Shown here: positions 19,112 to 28,028 of the stretch, in pieces
How positions within the stretch are numbered: position 1 is the first letter of the stretch
Layout: every line of letters begins with the position of its first letter
Source: Azophilus sp963663395
GTDB lineage: Bacteria > Pseudomonadota > Gammaproteobacteria > Pseudomonadales > Azotimanducaceae
Reading direction: 5' to 3'
DNA length: 64,000 nucleotides
Assembly (NCBI GenBank): GCA_963663395.1
Contig: OY760226.1
Coordinates: 434,001-498,000, forward strand
Position numbers and translations under genes: made by a program
The notes under the pieces: model-generated
Databases searched by the model: none
Seen by the model: only the letters and a program-made list of their open reading frames with translations
Told to the model about the DNA's origin: nothing

Positions 19112-20272
19112 CTAGCCCGGTGCGCGACTCTGCAACACCGCAACCGCCGGCAGCGTTTTCCCCTCGACGAACTCCAGGAAGGCGCCGCCTCCGGTCGAGA
19201 TGTATGAAATGCCATCGCGTACGCCGTATTTGTCGATGGCCGCCAGGGTATCGCCTCCGCCTGCCACGGAAAAAGCCGCGCTTTCTGCGATCGCCTCCGC
19301 CAGTACGCGCGTTCCCTCGCCGAACTGATCGTATTCGAAGACGCCCACCGGACCGTTCCACAGGATCGTGCCGGCGTCCGCCAGCAGGGCCTTCCACCGC
19401 CGGGCCGTTTCCGGGCCGATGTCCAGGATCATCTCGTCGTCGCCAACGTCGTTGACGGCACGGACGATCGCGACTTCGTTCGCGTCGATGCGCTTGCCGA
19501 CCATGACGTCCACCGGCAGCGGCACCTCGACACGTTTCGCCAGTTCCACCGCAACGTCGAGCAGGTCCGCCTCCAGCAACGACCTGCCCGTCCCGTGGCC
19601 GGCCGCGGCGATGAAGGTGTTGGCGATGCCGCCGCCTACAATGATGCCGTCGGCGAGCGAGGCGAGCTTGTCGAGCACGGTGAGCTTGGTGGAGACCTTC
19701 GACCCGCCGACGATGGCAAGCAACGGCCGCCGCGGGTTGTCGAGCGCCCGGGCCAGCGCATCGAGTTCGCCGGCGAGCAGCGGCCCGGCACAGGCCAGCG
19801 GAGCGAATCGCGCCACACCATGCGTCGATGCCTGGGCCCGGTGCGCGGTGGCGAACGCATCCATGACGAAAATGTCGGCGAGCCCCGCCAGACGCCTGGA
19901 GAGGGCTTCGTCGTTGGCTTTCTCGCCCGCGAGAAAGCGCACGTTCTCAAGCAGCGCTATACGCGCGTTCGCGCTTTCCGCGGCTTCCGGGTCAGGCAGC
20001 AGCGGCACTGTCTCGCCGAGCAATTCCGACAGCCGCCCCGCCACCGGCGCCAACGTAAATGCCGGGTCGAATTCTCCTTCCCCCGGACGGCCCAGGTGAG
20101 ACATCAATAACACCCGGGCTCCCCCGGCGAGTGCTGCCTTCAGCGTCGGCAGCGCCGCCGCGATTCGCGCATCGTTCGCAACCGCCCCGCGCGCAATCGG
20201 GACATTCAGGTCTTCACGGATCAGAACGCGCTTACCCGCGAGATCCAGCTCTTCCATGCGTCTGAAGGTCAT
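19112..20272 (-). CDS. pgk: Phosphoglycerate kinase
   Basis: A 386-residue glycolytic enzyme that transfers phosphate from 1,3-bisphosphoglycerate to ADP. RVLIREDLNVPI and LLMSHLGRPGEGEFDP (substrate-binding Arg/Asp/His), VGGSKVSTKL, and the C-terminal nucleotide loop VAGGGDTLAAI and STGGGAFLEFVEG are all present. The start MTFRRMEELDLAGKRV matches the E. coli start register (MSVIKMTDLDLAGKRV), so the ATG at 20272 is preferred although no strong ribosome site is visible. It lies downstream of tkt on the same strand with an 81-bp gap, a common gammaproteobacterial pairing (tkt-epd-pgk), but epd is not between them here. Confidence 0.97.
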   Translation of the reverse strand: MTFRRMEELDLAGKRVLIREDLNVPIARGAVANDARIAAALPTLKAALAGGARVLLMSHLGRPGEGEFDPAFTLAPVAGRLSELLGETVPLLPDPEAAESANARIALLENVRFLAGEKANDEALSRRLAGLADIFVMDAFATAHRAQASTHGVARFAPLACAGPLLAGELDALARALDNPRRPLLAIVGGSKVSTKLTVLDKLASLADGIIVGGGIANTFIAAAGHGTGRSLLEADLLDVAVELAKRVEVPLPVDVMVGKRIDANEVAIVRAVNDVGDDEMILDIGPETARRWKALLADAGTILWNGPVGVFEYDQFGEGTRVLAEAIAESAAFSVAGGGDTLAAIDKYGVRDGISYISTGGGAFLEFVEGKTLPAVAVLQSRAPG

Positions 20273-20353
20273 GCCGAATGATCTCGACAAGAATGAATCA
20301 GCAATTTCCGCCCCGGAGGATCGCGCCGCATCCCCGTTCGACGCCAGCCACGC

Positions 20354-22339
20354 TCAACTCTGGCCGGCCAGGGTTGCTTCAACAACCGAAACCAGGTTGT
20401 CGACCGTCATGCCCAATTCGGCCATGCCCTCGGCGCCGGGCGCGCTCAGGCCGAACCGGTCGATGCCGAGCACCCCGCCATCCAGGCCGACAAAGCGCCG
20501 CCAGTAGTCGGGATGGCCGGCTTCCACCGCGATACGCGCACGCTGGTCCGGCGGGATGACCGAGTCGCGATACGCACGGTCCTGCGCGAGGAAGACATCG
20601 GCGCTGGGCATGGACACGACCCGCACGCTGGTTCCTTTGCCGGCGAGCCTTGCCCGCGCCTGCATCGCCAGGTCCACTTCCGACCCGGTAGCGATCAGTA
20701 CCGCATCCAGCCCATTGCGCTCGCGGCCGAGGATGTATCCGCCGCGCCGCACCGATTCCAGCGTAGCCGCATCCCTCGACTGGGGCGCCGTTTTCTGCCG
20801 GGTGAATACCAGCGCGGTCGGGCCGTCGGTTCGTGCAATGGCCTGTTCCCAGGCGACTGCCGATTCCGCAGTGTCGCAGGGCCGCCAGGTCGACAGATTC
20901 GGGGTGGTGCGCAGGTTGGTCAGTTGCTCGATCGGCTGGTGGGTGGGGCCGTCCTCGCCCAGGGCCACCGAGTCGTGGGTGTAGACGTAGATATTGGGTA
21001 TGCCCATCAGCGCCGAGAGCCTGAGGGCGTTGCGCGCGTATTCCATGAAGACGAGAAAAGTGCCGGAGAAGGGCCGGAAGCCGCCGTGCAGCAGCATGCC
21101 GTTGCACACCGCCGTCATGCCGAACTCGCGTACGCCGAAACTCAGGTAGCGCGCATCGTCCGCATCGGCCCACCGGGTATTGTTCGAGCCGGTCAGGTCC
21201 GCGGATCCGCCGAAAAGTTCGGGAAGTCGCGGCCCAAGCACGTTCAGGCAGGCCTGCGAAGACTGGCGCGTGGCCAACGGCTTCATTTCAGCCTGCGCCG
21301 ATTCCGCCAGCCCGCGGATCGCATCCCGCCAGCCGTCCGGCAGGCGGCCCGCCATGCGCCGCTCGAACTCCGCGGCGAGTTCCGGGTGTTCCGCCCGGTA
21401 GCCCTCGAACACCGCCCGCCAATCCGCCTGCGCCCGCTCTCCTTCGGCAACGCAACTCCAGCCTTCGTAGACCGCTGCCGGTACCTCGAACGGCTCGTAA
21501 CCCCAGTTGAGGACGCGCCGTGCGATGCTCACTTCCTCCTCGCCGAGCGGCGCACCGTGCACCGCCGCCGTACCCTGCTTGTTCGACGCGCCGAAACCAA
21601 TGATCGTCCTGACGCAAACCAGGGTGGGGCGTCCGTCTGACTCGACCGCCGCGGCAAGCGCGCGTTCCACCGCCTCGGCATCGTGTCCGTCGATGGCCTC
21701 GATCACGCGCCAGCCGTAACTGCGGAACCGCCCCGGCACGTCCTCCGTGAACCAGGCGCCCACGGCGCCGTCGATGGAGACGCCGTTGTCATCGTACAGG
21801 CACACGAGCTTGCCGAGCTTGAGCGTTCCCGCGAGCGATGCCGCTTCGTGAGAGATGCCTTCCATGAGGCATCCGTCGCCGACAATCACCCAGGTGCGGT
21901 GATTCACCACCTCGTGCCCGGGCCTGTTGAATTCCGCCGCCAGGCGCTCTTCGGCCAGCGCCATGCCGACGGCGTTGGCCATGCCCTGCCCCAGTGGCCC
22001 CGTGGTGGTTTCGACGCCGGGACACTCGCCGTATTCCGGGTGCCCGGCGGTCTTCGAATGAAGTTGCCGGAAAGCCTTGATGTCGTCGATGGAAACATCG
22101 TAACCCGACAGGTGCAGCACGCTGTACAGCAGCATGGAGCCGTGGCCGTTGGACAGCACCACCCGGTCGCGGTCGCACCAACCCGGGTCCCGGGGGTTGT
22201 GCTTCAACACCTCGCGCCAGAGGATCTCCGCCACATCGGCGAGGCCCATGGGCGCGCCCGGGTGCCCGGAATTGGCGCGCTGCACCGCATCCATGGACAG
22301 CGCGCGGACCGCATTGGCCCGATCGGTACGGGAGCTCAC
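20354..22339 (-). CDS. tkt: Transketolase
   Basis: A 661-residue thiamine-diphosphate enzyme of the pentose phosphate pathway, transferring two-carbon units between sugar phosphates. Visible signatures are SGHPGAPMGLADVAE near the N-terminus, the TPP-binding GDGCLMEGISHEAASLAG, and the C-terminal transketolase signature around DSVALGEDGPTHQPIEQL. The length and N-terminus (SSRTDRANAVRALSMDAVQ) match E. coli TktA, fixing the start at the GTG at 22339. It is divergent from metK and probably co-transcribed with pgk. Confidence 0.97.
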   Translation of the reverse strand: MSSRTDRANAVRALSMDAVQRANSGHPGAPMGLADVAEILWREVLKHNPRDPGWCDRDRVVLSNGHGSMLLYSVLHLSGYDVSIDDIKAFRQLHSKTAGHPEYGECPGVETTTGPLGQGMANAVGMALAEERLAAEFNRPGHEVVNHRTWVIVGDGCLMEGISHEAASLAGTLKLGKLVCLYDDNGVSIDGAVGAWFTEDVPGRFRSYGWRVIEAIDGHDAEAVERALAAAVESDGRPTLVCVRTIIGFGASNKQGTAAVHGAPLGEEEVSIARRVLNWGYEPFEVPAAVYEGWSCVAEGERAQADWRAVFEGYRAEHPELAAEFERRMAGRLPDGWRDAIRGLAESAQAEMKPLATRQSSQACLNVLGPRLPELFGGSADLTGSNNTRWADADDARYLSFGVREFGMTAVCNGMLLHGGFRPFSGTFLVFMEYARNALRLSALMGIPNIYVYTHDSVALGEDGPTHQPIEQLTNLRTTPNLSTWRPCDTAESAVAWEQAIARTDGPTALVFTRQKTAPQSRDAATLESVRRGGYILGRERNGLDAVLIATGSEVDLAMQARARLAGKGTSVRVVSMPSADVFLAQDRAYRDSVIPPDQRARIAVEAGHPDYWRRFVGLDGGVLGIDRFGLSAPGAEGMAELGMTVDNLVSVVEATLAGQS

Positions 22340-22584
22340 GATCCCACCGGACGGAATTCGCGGGACTCCGGCTGGAGCCACACCGGCAGCACCGGCCAGG
22401 CGGAGGTCCGCCCGGGGACGGCGCCGATCATCGCGACCGGCACGCCTCGGACGGGGCGAGAGGAGCGGAATTCACACATAACGGGGAATCGGGTCTGGAC
22501 CATGCTGGATACCGGGACGACGGGGCAAAGCATGGAGCGGTATTGTCGCCGTCCGCCGGAAGCATGGCAACGAAAACACCCGAT

Positions 22585-22626
22585 TTTCTTGCGGTCCGGT
22601 AAAATGGCCGGCTTTTCCGCAAGAAA
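22585..22626 (+). promoter_or_regulatory. Conspicuous leader stem-loop upstream of metK
   Basis: A perfect 10-bp inverted repeat (TTTCTTGCGG at 22585-22594, CCGCAAGAAA at 22617-22626) encloses an inner 4-bp CCGG/CCGG stem (22596-22599 with 22608-22611) and an 8-nt loop. It ends 14 bases before the metK ATG. It lacks a T-run, so it is not a standard terminator. Its place suggests control of metK mRNA translation or stability, or a protein-binding palindrome. It does not match a SAM or SAH riboswitch that I can recognise. Confidence 0.55.
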
Positions 22627-22640
22627 CAGGCGAGCGCCCG

Positions 22641-23792
22641 ATGGCCGACTACAGCGTCTTTACCTCCGAGTCCGTCTCGGAAGGTCACCCCGACAAGATG
22701 GCAGACCAGATTTCCGACGCCGTCCTCGACGCCATGCTCGCCCAGGACACAGAGTCGCGGGTAGCGTGCGAAGCCCTGCTCAAGGACAGCCTGGTGGTGG
22801 TGGCCGGCGAAGTCCGTTCGCGGGCGACCGTGGATGTCGAATCGCTGGTGCGGGGGGTCATAGCCGACATCGGCTACACGGATTTCGACAGCGGCTTCGA
22901 CGTGGGTGACTGCGAGGTGGTCAATGCGCTCGGCCGGCAGTCCGGCGATATCGCCATGGGGGTGGATGAAACCGAAGACCGCGAACAGGGCGCCGGTGAC
23001 CAGGGCCTCATGTTCGGTTACGCCTCCAACGAGACCGATGTGCTCATGCCCGCGCCAATCGCCTATGCCCACCGCCTGGTCAAGCAGCAGGCGGCGAAAC
23101 GCAGGAACTCCCTCGACTTCCTTCGCCCGGACGCCAAGAGCCAACTGAGCTTCCGCTATGACGGCGCCGGCCGGCCCATGGCCATCGAAGCGGTCGTGCT
23201 GTCCACCCAGCACTCGCCGGACGTCAGCCGCGACACCCTTACCGAGGCGGTCATGGAAGAGATCATCAAGCCCGTGCTGCCCGCCAACTGGCTTTCGGGG
23301 GACACCAGGTACTTCATCAATCCCACCGGCAACTTCGTCATCGGCGGCCCCGTCGGCGACTGCGGCCTGACCGGGCGCAAGATCATCGTTGACACCTACG
23401 GGGGCATGGCCCGCCACGGCGGCGGCGCCTTCTCCGGCAAGGACCCTTCCAAGGTCGACCGCTCCGCCGCCTATGCCGGCCGTTACGTCGCCAAGAACAT
23501 CGTTGCCGCCGGTCTCGCCGAGCGATGCGAGATCCAGATCAGCTACGCCATCGGGGTCGCCGAACCGACCTCGATCGGCATCAACACCTTCGGCACGGGC
23601 AAGCTCGACGACGAGCGCATCATTCAACTTGTACGTGAACATTTCGATTTGCGGCCCCGGGGGCTGGTCGCCATGCTTGACCTGAAGCGGCCGATCTACA
23701 AGCAAACCGCGGCCTACGGGCACTTCGGCCGCACCGAAGAAGCGTTCACCTGGGAGCGCACCGACAAGGCAGAGGCGTTGTCCGCCGCCTGA
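22641..23792 (+). CDS. metK: S-adenosylmethionine synthetase
   Basis: A 383-residue enzyme making SAM from methionine and ATP. ESVSEGHPDKMADQISDAVL (ATP-binding His), GAGDQGLMFGYA, and the P-loop-like GGAFSGKDPSKVDRSAAY are all intact. The length is the same as the E. coli enzyme. It heads a probable operon with metF (30-bp gap) and rsmE. In Pseudomonas-like genomes ahcY lies between metK and metF; here it does not. A strong hairpin precedes the start codon. Confidence 0.98.
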   Translation: MADYSVFTSESVSEGHPDKMADQISDAVLDAMLAQDTESRVACEALLKDSLVVVAGEVRSRATVDVESLVRGVIADIGYTDFDSGFDVGDCEVVNALGRQSGDIAMGVDETEDREQGAGDQGLMFGYASNETDVLMPAPIAYAHRLVKQQAAKRRNSLDFLRPDAKSQLSFRYDGAGRPMAIEAVVLSTQHSPDVSRDTLTEAVMEEIIKPVLPANWLSGDTRYFINPTGNFVIGGPVGDCGLTGRKIIVDTYGGMARHGGGAFSGKDPSKVDRSAAYAGRYVAKNIVAAGLAERCEIQISYAIGVAEPTSIGINTFGTGKLDDERIIQLVREHFDLRPRGLVAMLDLKRPIYKQTAAYGHFGRTEEAFTWERTDKAEALSAA

Positions 23793-23822
23793 GGAAAGCC
23801 CCGGGAAGCGAGGTTCGCGCCC

Positions 23823-24671
23823 GTGAGGCTCAGTTTCGAATTTTTCCCGCCCCGCACACCTCAAGGCCGAGCCGGATTGCTCGGCGTGGCCGAGCGCCTG
23901 AACCGGTTCCGGCCGGCATTCTTCTCCGTAACCTACGGCGCCAACGGTTCGACCCGCGAAGGAACGGCAGACACCGTGCAAAGATTGCTCGACCACGGCA
24001 TGGCGACAGCGCCGCACCTGTCGATGGGCGGTGACGGCGAGGAGCAGATTCAGGCACTTGTCGACGAATACCTCGGCGCCGGCGTGAGGCGCATCGTCGC
24101 GCTCCGCGGCGACAGTTCCTCCGATATCGGCAGCTCAGGCTTCCCGAACAACGCCGAAGCCCTGGTGCGGGTCATCCGGTCTCATTGCGGCAATGCACTG
24201 CAACTGGAGGTGGCGGGCTACCCGGAGGTTCATCCGGATGCCGAATCGCCCGCGAGTGACCTCGAGTTCCTGAAGCGCAAGGTCGATGCGGGAGCCAACG
24301 GGATAATCACGCAGTACTTCTACCACCCTTACGCATTCTTCGACTTCCGCCGGCGCGCGGAAGCGGCCGGCATCGGCGTTCCAATCGTGCCCGGCATCAT
24401 GCCCCTGACCAATTTCGCCCGTTTCGTGCGCTTCTCGAAAGACTGCGGTGCAGATGTGCCCCGCTGGCTCTACAAGCGCCTGGAAGCCTACCGGGAGGAC
24501 GAAGGGGCATTGATGGAATTCGGCATCGACATGGTCACGAGGCTCTGCCAGGACCTGATCGATGCCGGTGTGCCGGGCCTGCATTTCTACACGCTGAACC
24601 GCTGGGGCGCCACGACGCGAATCTGCGAGAACCTCCGTCTGCCTTCGGACACTGCAGCAGACCACCCATGA
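23823..24671 (+). CDS. metF: 5,10-methylenetetrahydrofolate reductase
   Basis: A 282-residue FAD-dependent TIM-barrel enzyme that makes 5-methyl-THF for methionine synthesis. The start LSFEFFPPRTPQGRAG carries the conserved catalytic Glu region. FSVTYGANGSTR, IVALRGDSS and GANGIITQYFYHPYAFFDF are diagnostic. The start is a GTG at 23823. The stop overlaps the rsmE start (ATGA), so the two are translationally coupled. Its position after metK groups two steps of the activated methyl cycle. Confidence 0.96.
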   Translation: MRLSFEFFPPRTPQGRAGLLGVAERLNRFRPAFFSVTYGANGSTREGTADTVQRLLDHGMATAPHLSMGGDGEEQIQALVDEYLGAGVRRIVALRGDSSSDIGSSGFPNNAEALVRVIRSHCGNALQLEVAGYPEVHPDAESPASDLEFLKRKVDAGANGIITQYFYHPYAFFDFRRRAEAAGIGVPIVPGIMPLTNFARFVRFSKDCGADVPRWLYKRLEAYREDEGALMEFGIDMVTRLCQDLIDAGVPGLHFYTLNRWGATTRICENLRLPSDTAADHP

Positions 24672-25375
24672 CGCCGCGCGTCTTCGTTACGCCTCCCTGC
24701 ACCCCGTCCGTCACCCTGGACGCACGCCAGTCGCACCATCTTGTGCGGGTGTTGCGAATTCGGGCCGGTGAAGCTGTGGAGGTTTTCGACGGCACTGGGC
24801 AGGTCTGGCGCGCCATCGTCAGCAAGGCCGGGCCGGGCGCCTGCACCATCGAACGCGGCTCCCTGGTCTGCGAGGTGGCGCCCCCGGAGCCGCAGATACA
24901 CCTGGCCATGGCCCTGCTCAGGAGCGACCCCATGGACCGGCTGCTGCGCCAGGCGACGGAATTGGGCGCCAGCCGGTTCTGGCCGCTGATCACCGAACGC
25001 ACCCAGATGGCCCGGAACCGGGCAGAGGCACGCTACGGCCACTGGCGGCGCGTAATCATCGGCGCCTGCGAGCAAAGCCGGCGCGCGCACCTGCCCGGTC
25101 TCAACGACATCCTGCGCTTCGACGAGTTCATCGCTGCCGTCGAACCCCGGCAAACACTGTTGCTGCACCCGGAAGCGCAACCCCTGCATCGGCAACTGCA
25201 GCCCCGCCTCACAACCGTCCTGGTCGGACCGGAAGGAGGCTGGACCGACAACGAGGTAGGCCAGGCGCGGGATCGCGGCATCGAGGCATTTTCCCTCGGC
25301 CCCGGAGTCCTGCGCGCGGAAACCGCGCCGCTGGCGGCAATCGCCGCTATCCGCCACTCCTGGGGCTGGCGCTAA
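24668..25375 (+). CDS. rsmE: 16S rRNA (uracil(1498)-N(3))-methyltransferase
   Basis: A 235-residue SPOUT-class methyltransferase that methylates U1498 of 16S rRNA with SAM. The knotted SAM-binding region is clear at the C-terminus: LVGPEGGWTDNEV, then LGPGVLRAETAPLAAIA. The N-terminal PUA-like domain includes QSHHLVRVLRIRAGE. The start overlaps the metF stop by four bases. The stop overlaps the stop of the convergent CheA-like gene by four bases. rsmE next to gshB is common in this class; here the kinase gene separates them. Confidence 0.95.
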   Translation: MTPRVFVTPPCTPSVTLDARQSHHLVRVLRIRAGEAVEVFDGTGQVWRAIVSKAGPGACTIERGSLVCEVAPPEPQIHLAMALLRSDPMDRLLRQATELGASRFWPLITERTQMARNRAEARYGHWRRVIIGACEQSRRAHLPGLNDILRFDEFIAAVEPRQTLLLHPEAQPLHRQLQPRLTTVLVGPEGGWTDNEVGQARDRGIEAFSLGPGVLRAETAPLAAIAAIRHSWGWR

Positions 25376-26784
25376 CGGGACGAATTCCCGCCCCGATCAG
25401 GCTCCAGGAGAACCCCGGGGTTCAACAGTGCCACGAGACTGCCTTCATCCAGCAGTGTTGCAAGGGTTACCGCGGCGACAGCCCCCGTGCCCGTTCCCGA
25501 ACCCCCAACGACTACATCCTGGCGGTCGCGTACCGCGTCGGCGTACAGGGCGGTTCGCCGTTCCCCGCAGCGCAGCAACAGGACGGCCCCATCCACGGAA
25601 CCGGTGCCACTCTTGCGTCCGTCGCCCAGTAGTTCGCCCGGAAACCGGAATTCCCAGGCTTCACCGCGGTATTCGAAGTGTCCGCCGTCCGCCATTCGAC
25701 TCAAACTCTCGGGCGTAACCGGCACACCGTCTTCCACGGCAGCGTCGGGAACGGCATAGCGGTCGTTTCCCACCGAAAATATCCATGCGCGCTCGATCCG
25801 GATTCCCACGGGTATCCGCGCAACGAACCTGGCGCCCCACCCAGGGCGGTATTCCACCGCGATCCGGCCCCCCAGCCGGGCGATGCCCGTACGCGTTGCC
25901 GACAGCCCCATGCCTCTGCCGCAGACTGGCTTGATCCGTCCGGTCGTGGACAGGCCGGGAGCAAAGACAAACTGGGAGCAATCCGCATCGCCCAGTTCCG
26001 CGTCTCTGGCGAGCAGGCCGCTTGCCCCTGCCAGTTCGCGCACGCGGGCTGCGTCGATGCCCTGGCCGTCATCCTCGACCTCGATCACCAGGGTTTCTTC
26101 CCGGCGCGAAATCCACATGTCGATTCGGCCCGTTGCCGCCTTGCCCAGGGCACGCCGACGCCGGGGCGACTCAATGCCATGGCAAACCGCATCGATCAGG
26201 ACATGCTCAAGGGCCATGGCCAGTCGCCGAACCACCCCGGCGTCCAGATCGCAATCCACGTCGCCGACGTGCAGTTCCACGGGTTTGCCCAACAAGTGGC
26301 TGAGCCGTTGGACGCTGACCTTGAGCCTTGGCAGCATTCGACTTACGGGAATCACCGCATCCCGCCCCAGCCCCTCCTTCCCGGCCAAGTCCAATCCGGC
26401 TTGCTCACCGGCGAGGCTCAACAGGCGCAACAGTTCGCCCCGCCGGGCGTCCAGTTCGCGAAGAAAGGGTTCGCCGGCTTTCCGGTCCGGCAGCCGGGAT
26501 TCGGCAAGCAGGTCTTCGAGCTGGTGCACGAGCCTGCAAATGTCGTAGAAGCCACACAGAAGGGCGCCACCCTTCAGAATGTGCAGGCTCTCCTGCAGGC
26601 TTTGCGGATACAGCGGGTTCTGCAGATCGCCACTCCAGGCCCGAGCGTAGCGGTCCACCGAACGAACGATTTCCGCAGCCTCCTCCAGGAAATCGACCAG
26701 CAGTTCCCCGTCCACGGCTGCTGCAGATTTTGGGTCGGTCGATTCGGCTGCCGCAGCGCGCAACCGAGGGTCTCGCGCGGTCAT
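25372..26784 (-). CDS. Solitary CheA/ChpA-like histidine kinase (Hpt-ATPase-CheW)
   Basis: A 470-residue protein with the domain order of the CheA family. An Hpt domain with phospho-accepting His68 in SLHILKGGALLCGF comes first. A GHKL ATPase follows, with G1 DDGQGID and G2 GRGMGLSATRTG, and then a CheW-like domain (RAWIFSVGNDRYAVPDAAV). No receiver domain and no clear dimerisation helices are visible. The N-box reads LIDAVCHGIE; the Asn that normally binds Mg-ATP in this box is Asp198. In Pseudomonas the pilG-pilJ-chpA twitching cluster lies beside gshB, so this looks like a reduced ChpA left at that site, with no CheY, CheW or receptor gene near it. Role in pili control is inference. Confidence 0.78.
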   Translation of the reverse strand: MTARDPRLRAAAAESTDPKSAAAVDGELLVDFLEEAAEIVRSVDRYARAWSGDLQNPLYPQSLQESLHILKGGALLCGFYDICRLVHQLEDLLAESRLPDRKAGEPFLRELDARRGELLRLLSLAGEQAGLDLAGKEGLGRDAVIPVSRMLPRLKVSVQRLSHLLGKPVELHVGDVDCDLDAGVVRRLAMALEHVLIDAVCHGIESPRRRRALGKAATGRIDMWISRREETLVIEVEDDGQGIDAARVRELAGASGLLARDAELGDADCSQFVFAPGLSTTGRIKPVCGRGMGLSATRTGIARLGGRIAVEYRPGWGARFVARIPVGIRIERAWIFSVGNDRYAVPDAAVEDGVPVTPESLSRMADGGHFEYRGEAWEFRFPGELLGDGRKSGTGSVDGAVLLLRCGERRTALYADAVRDRQDVVVGGSGTGTGAVAAVTLATLLDEGSLVALLNPGVLLEPDRGGNSSR

Positions 26785-27026
26785 TTCATCGGATGCGGAA
26801 TCGTCGAAATCGGCGAACGCGACGCCTGCCGAAGGAAACTTGCCCGCATTGTTCTTGTTGCAGAAATAGCCGTTACCCCGTCTTTACGGCTTCAAAACCA
26901 GCAACCTATGACCACAGTTCAGCCGCAGAGTTGCAAAAAAGAACGGCCCCAGACGCCCGTTCGCGGTTGCCGCGCATTACCCGTCGGGTTACTTTCAGCA
27001 GCGAAGCCCGCCGCGTGAATCGCCAC

Positions 27027-28019
27027 ATGCCCCGTATCGCCTTCGTCATGGACCCGTTGGACAGCCTTTCGCTGAAGAAGGACTCCACCCTGGCCATGAT
27101 TCGCTCGGCACAGGCGCGAGGATGGGAACTCGCGTATCTCACCCAGCGGGACTTGCTCTTTCAGGAAAACCGCGTGCGACTGTTTGCAAGTTCCCTGTGG
27201 TTGACGGGACCCTTCGCAAGCACCCTCGACCCGGCAGATGCCCAGGCCCTGTCGGAAGCCGGGAAAGGCTGGTACCGGCTCGGGGAAAGCCGCCTGGAAG
27301 ATGCAGAGAGCTTCGATGCGATCCTCATGCGCAAAGACCCGCCCTTCGACATGGAGTACATCTACGCCACCTATCTGCTCGAGCGCGCGGAGGAAGCGGG
27401 CGTATTCGTGACCAACCGTCCGCAGTCGTTGCGCGACTGCAACGAGAAGTTTTTCGCCACCCGGTTTCCGGAGTGCTGCCCGCCGTTGGTGGTGAGCCGC
27501 CGCGAGGACGTGCTGCGCGACTTTCAGCGCACGCACGGGAACGTCGTCTTCAAGCGCCTGGACGGCATGGGGGGCACCTCGGTCTTTCGGGTCATGGACG
27601 GTGACCCGAACCTCGGCGTGATCCTCGAAACGCTCACCGCTTCAGGCCGGGAGCAGATCATGGGGCAGCTCTACCTCCCGGAAATAGCGGACGGCGACAA
27701 GCGCATCCTGCTCATCGACGGCGAACCCGTTCCCTATGCGCTCGCCAGAGTGCCGATGGCGGGGGAATCCCGCGGCAATCTCGCTGCCGGCGGCCGGGGC
27801 GTCGGGCGCGAACTGACCGAACGCGACCGCTGGATAGCCGCAGAGGTGGGGCCTGAACTGAAGCGCCGCGGACTGATGTTCACGGGTATCGACGTGATCG
27901 GCGACTATCTCACCGAGGTCAACGTGACCTGCCCCACCTGCATAAGGGAGCTGGATGCGCAGTTCTCCCTGGATATCGCCGGCGACCTGCTCGATGCCAT
28001 CGAACGCAAACTGGATTAG
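27027..28019 (+). CDS. gshB: Glutathione synthase
   Basis: A 330-residue ATP-grasp ligase that joins gamma-glutamylcysteine to glycine. The sequence tracks the E. coli enzyme: FVMDPLDSLSLKKDSTLAM, ILMRKDPPFDMEYIYATYLL, PQSLRDCNEK, KRLDGMGGTSVFRV, GDKRILLIDGEPVPYALAR and RGNLAAGGRG. The ATG at 27027 fits the family N-terminus; an in-frame GTG at 27015 is possible. The upstream 240 bp is the divergent promoter region shared with the CheA-like gene. It begins the gshB-tonB-yqgE-ruvX operon. Confidence 0.97.
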   Translation: MPRIAFVMDPLDSLSLKKDSTLAMIRSAQARGWELAYLTQRDLLFQENRVRLFASSLWLTGPFASTLDPADAQALSEAGKGWYRLGESRLEDAESFDAILMRKDPPFDMEYIYATYLLERAEEAGVFVTNRPQSLRDCNEKFFATRFPECCPPLVVSRREDVLRDFQRTHGNVVFKRLDGMGGTSVFRVMDGDPNLGVILETLTASGREQIMGQLYLPEIADGDKRILLIDGEPVPYALARVPMAGESRGNLAAGGRGVGRELTERDRWIAAEVGPELKRRGLMFTGIDVIGDYLTEVNVTCPTCIRELDAQFSLDIAGDLLDAIERKLD

Positions 28020-28028
28020 CGTGTAACC

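Noticed and set aside
22340..22640. SAM or SAH riboswitch ahead of metK
   Set aside because: A hairpin exists, but its shape and sequence do not match the riboswitch consensus forms I know.
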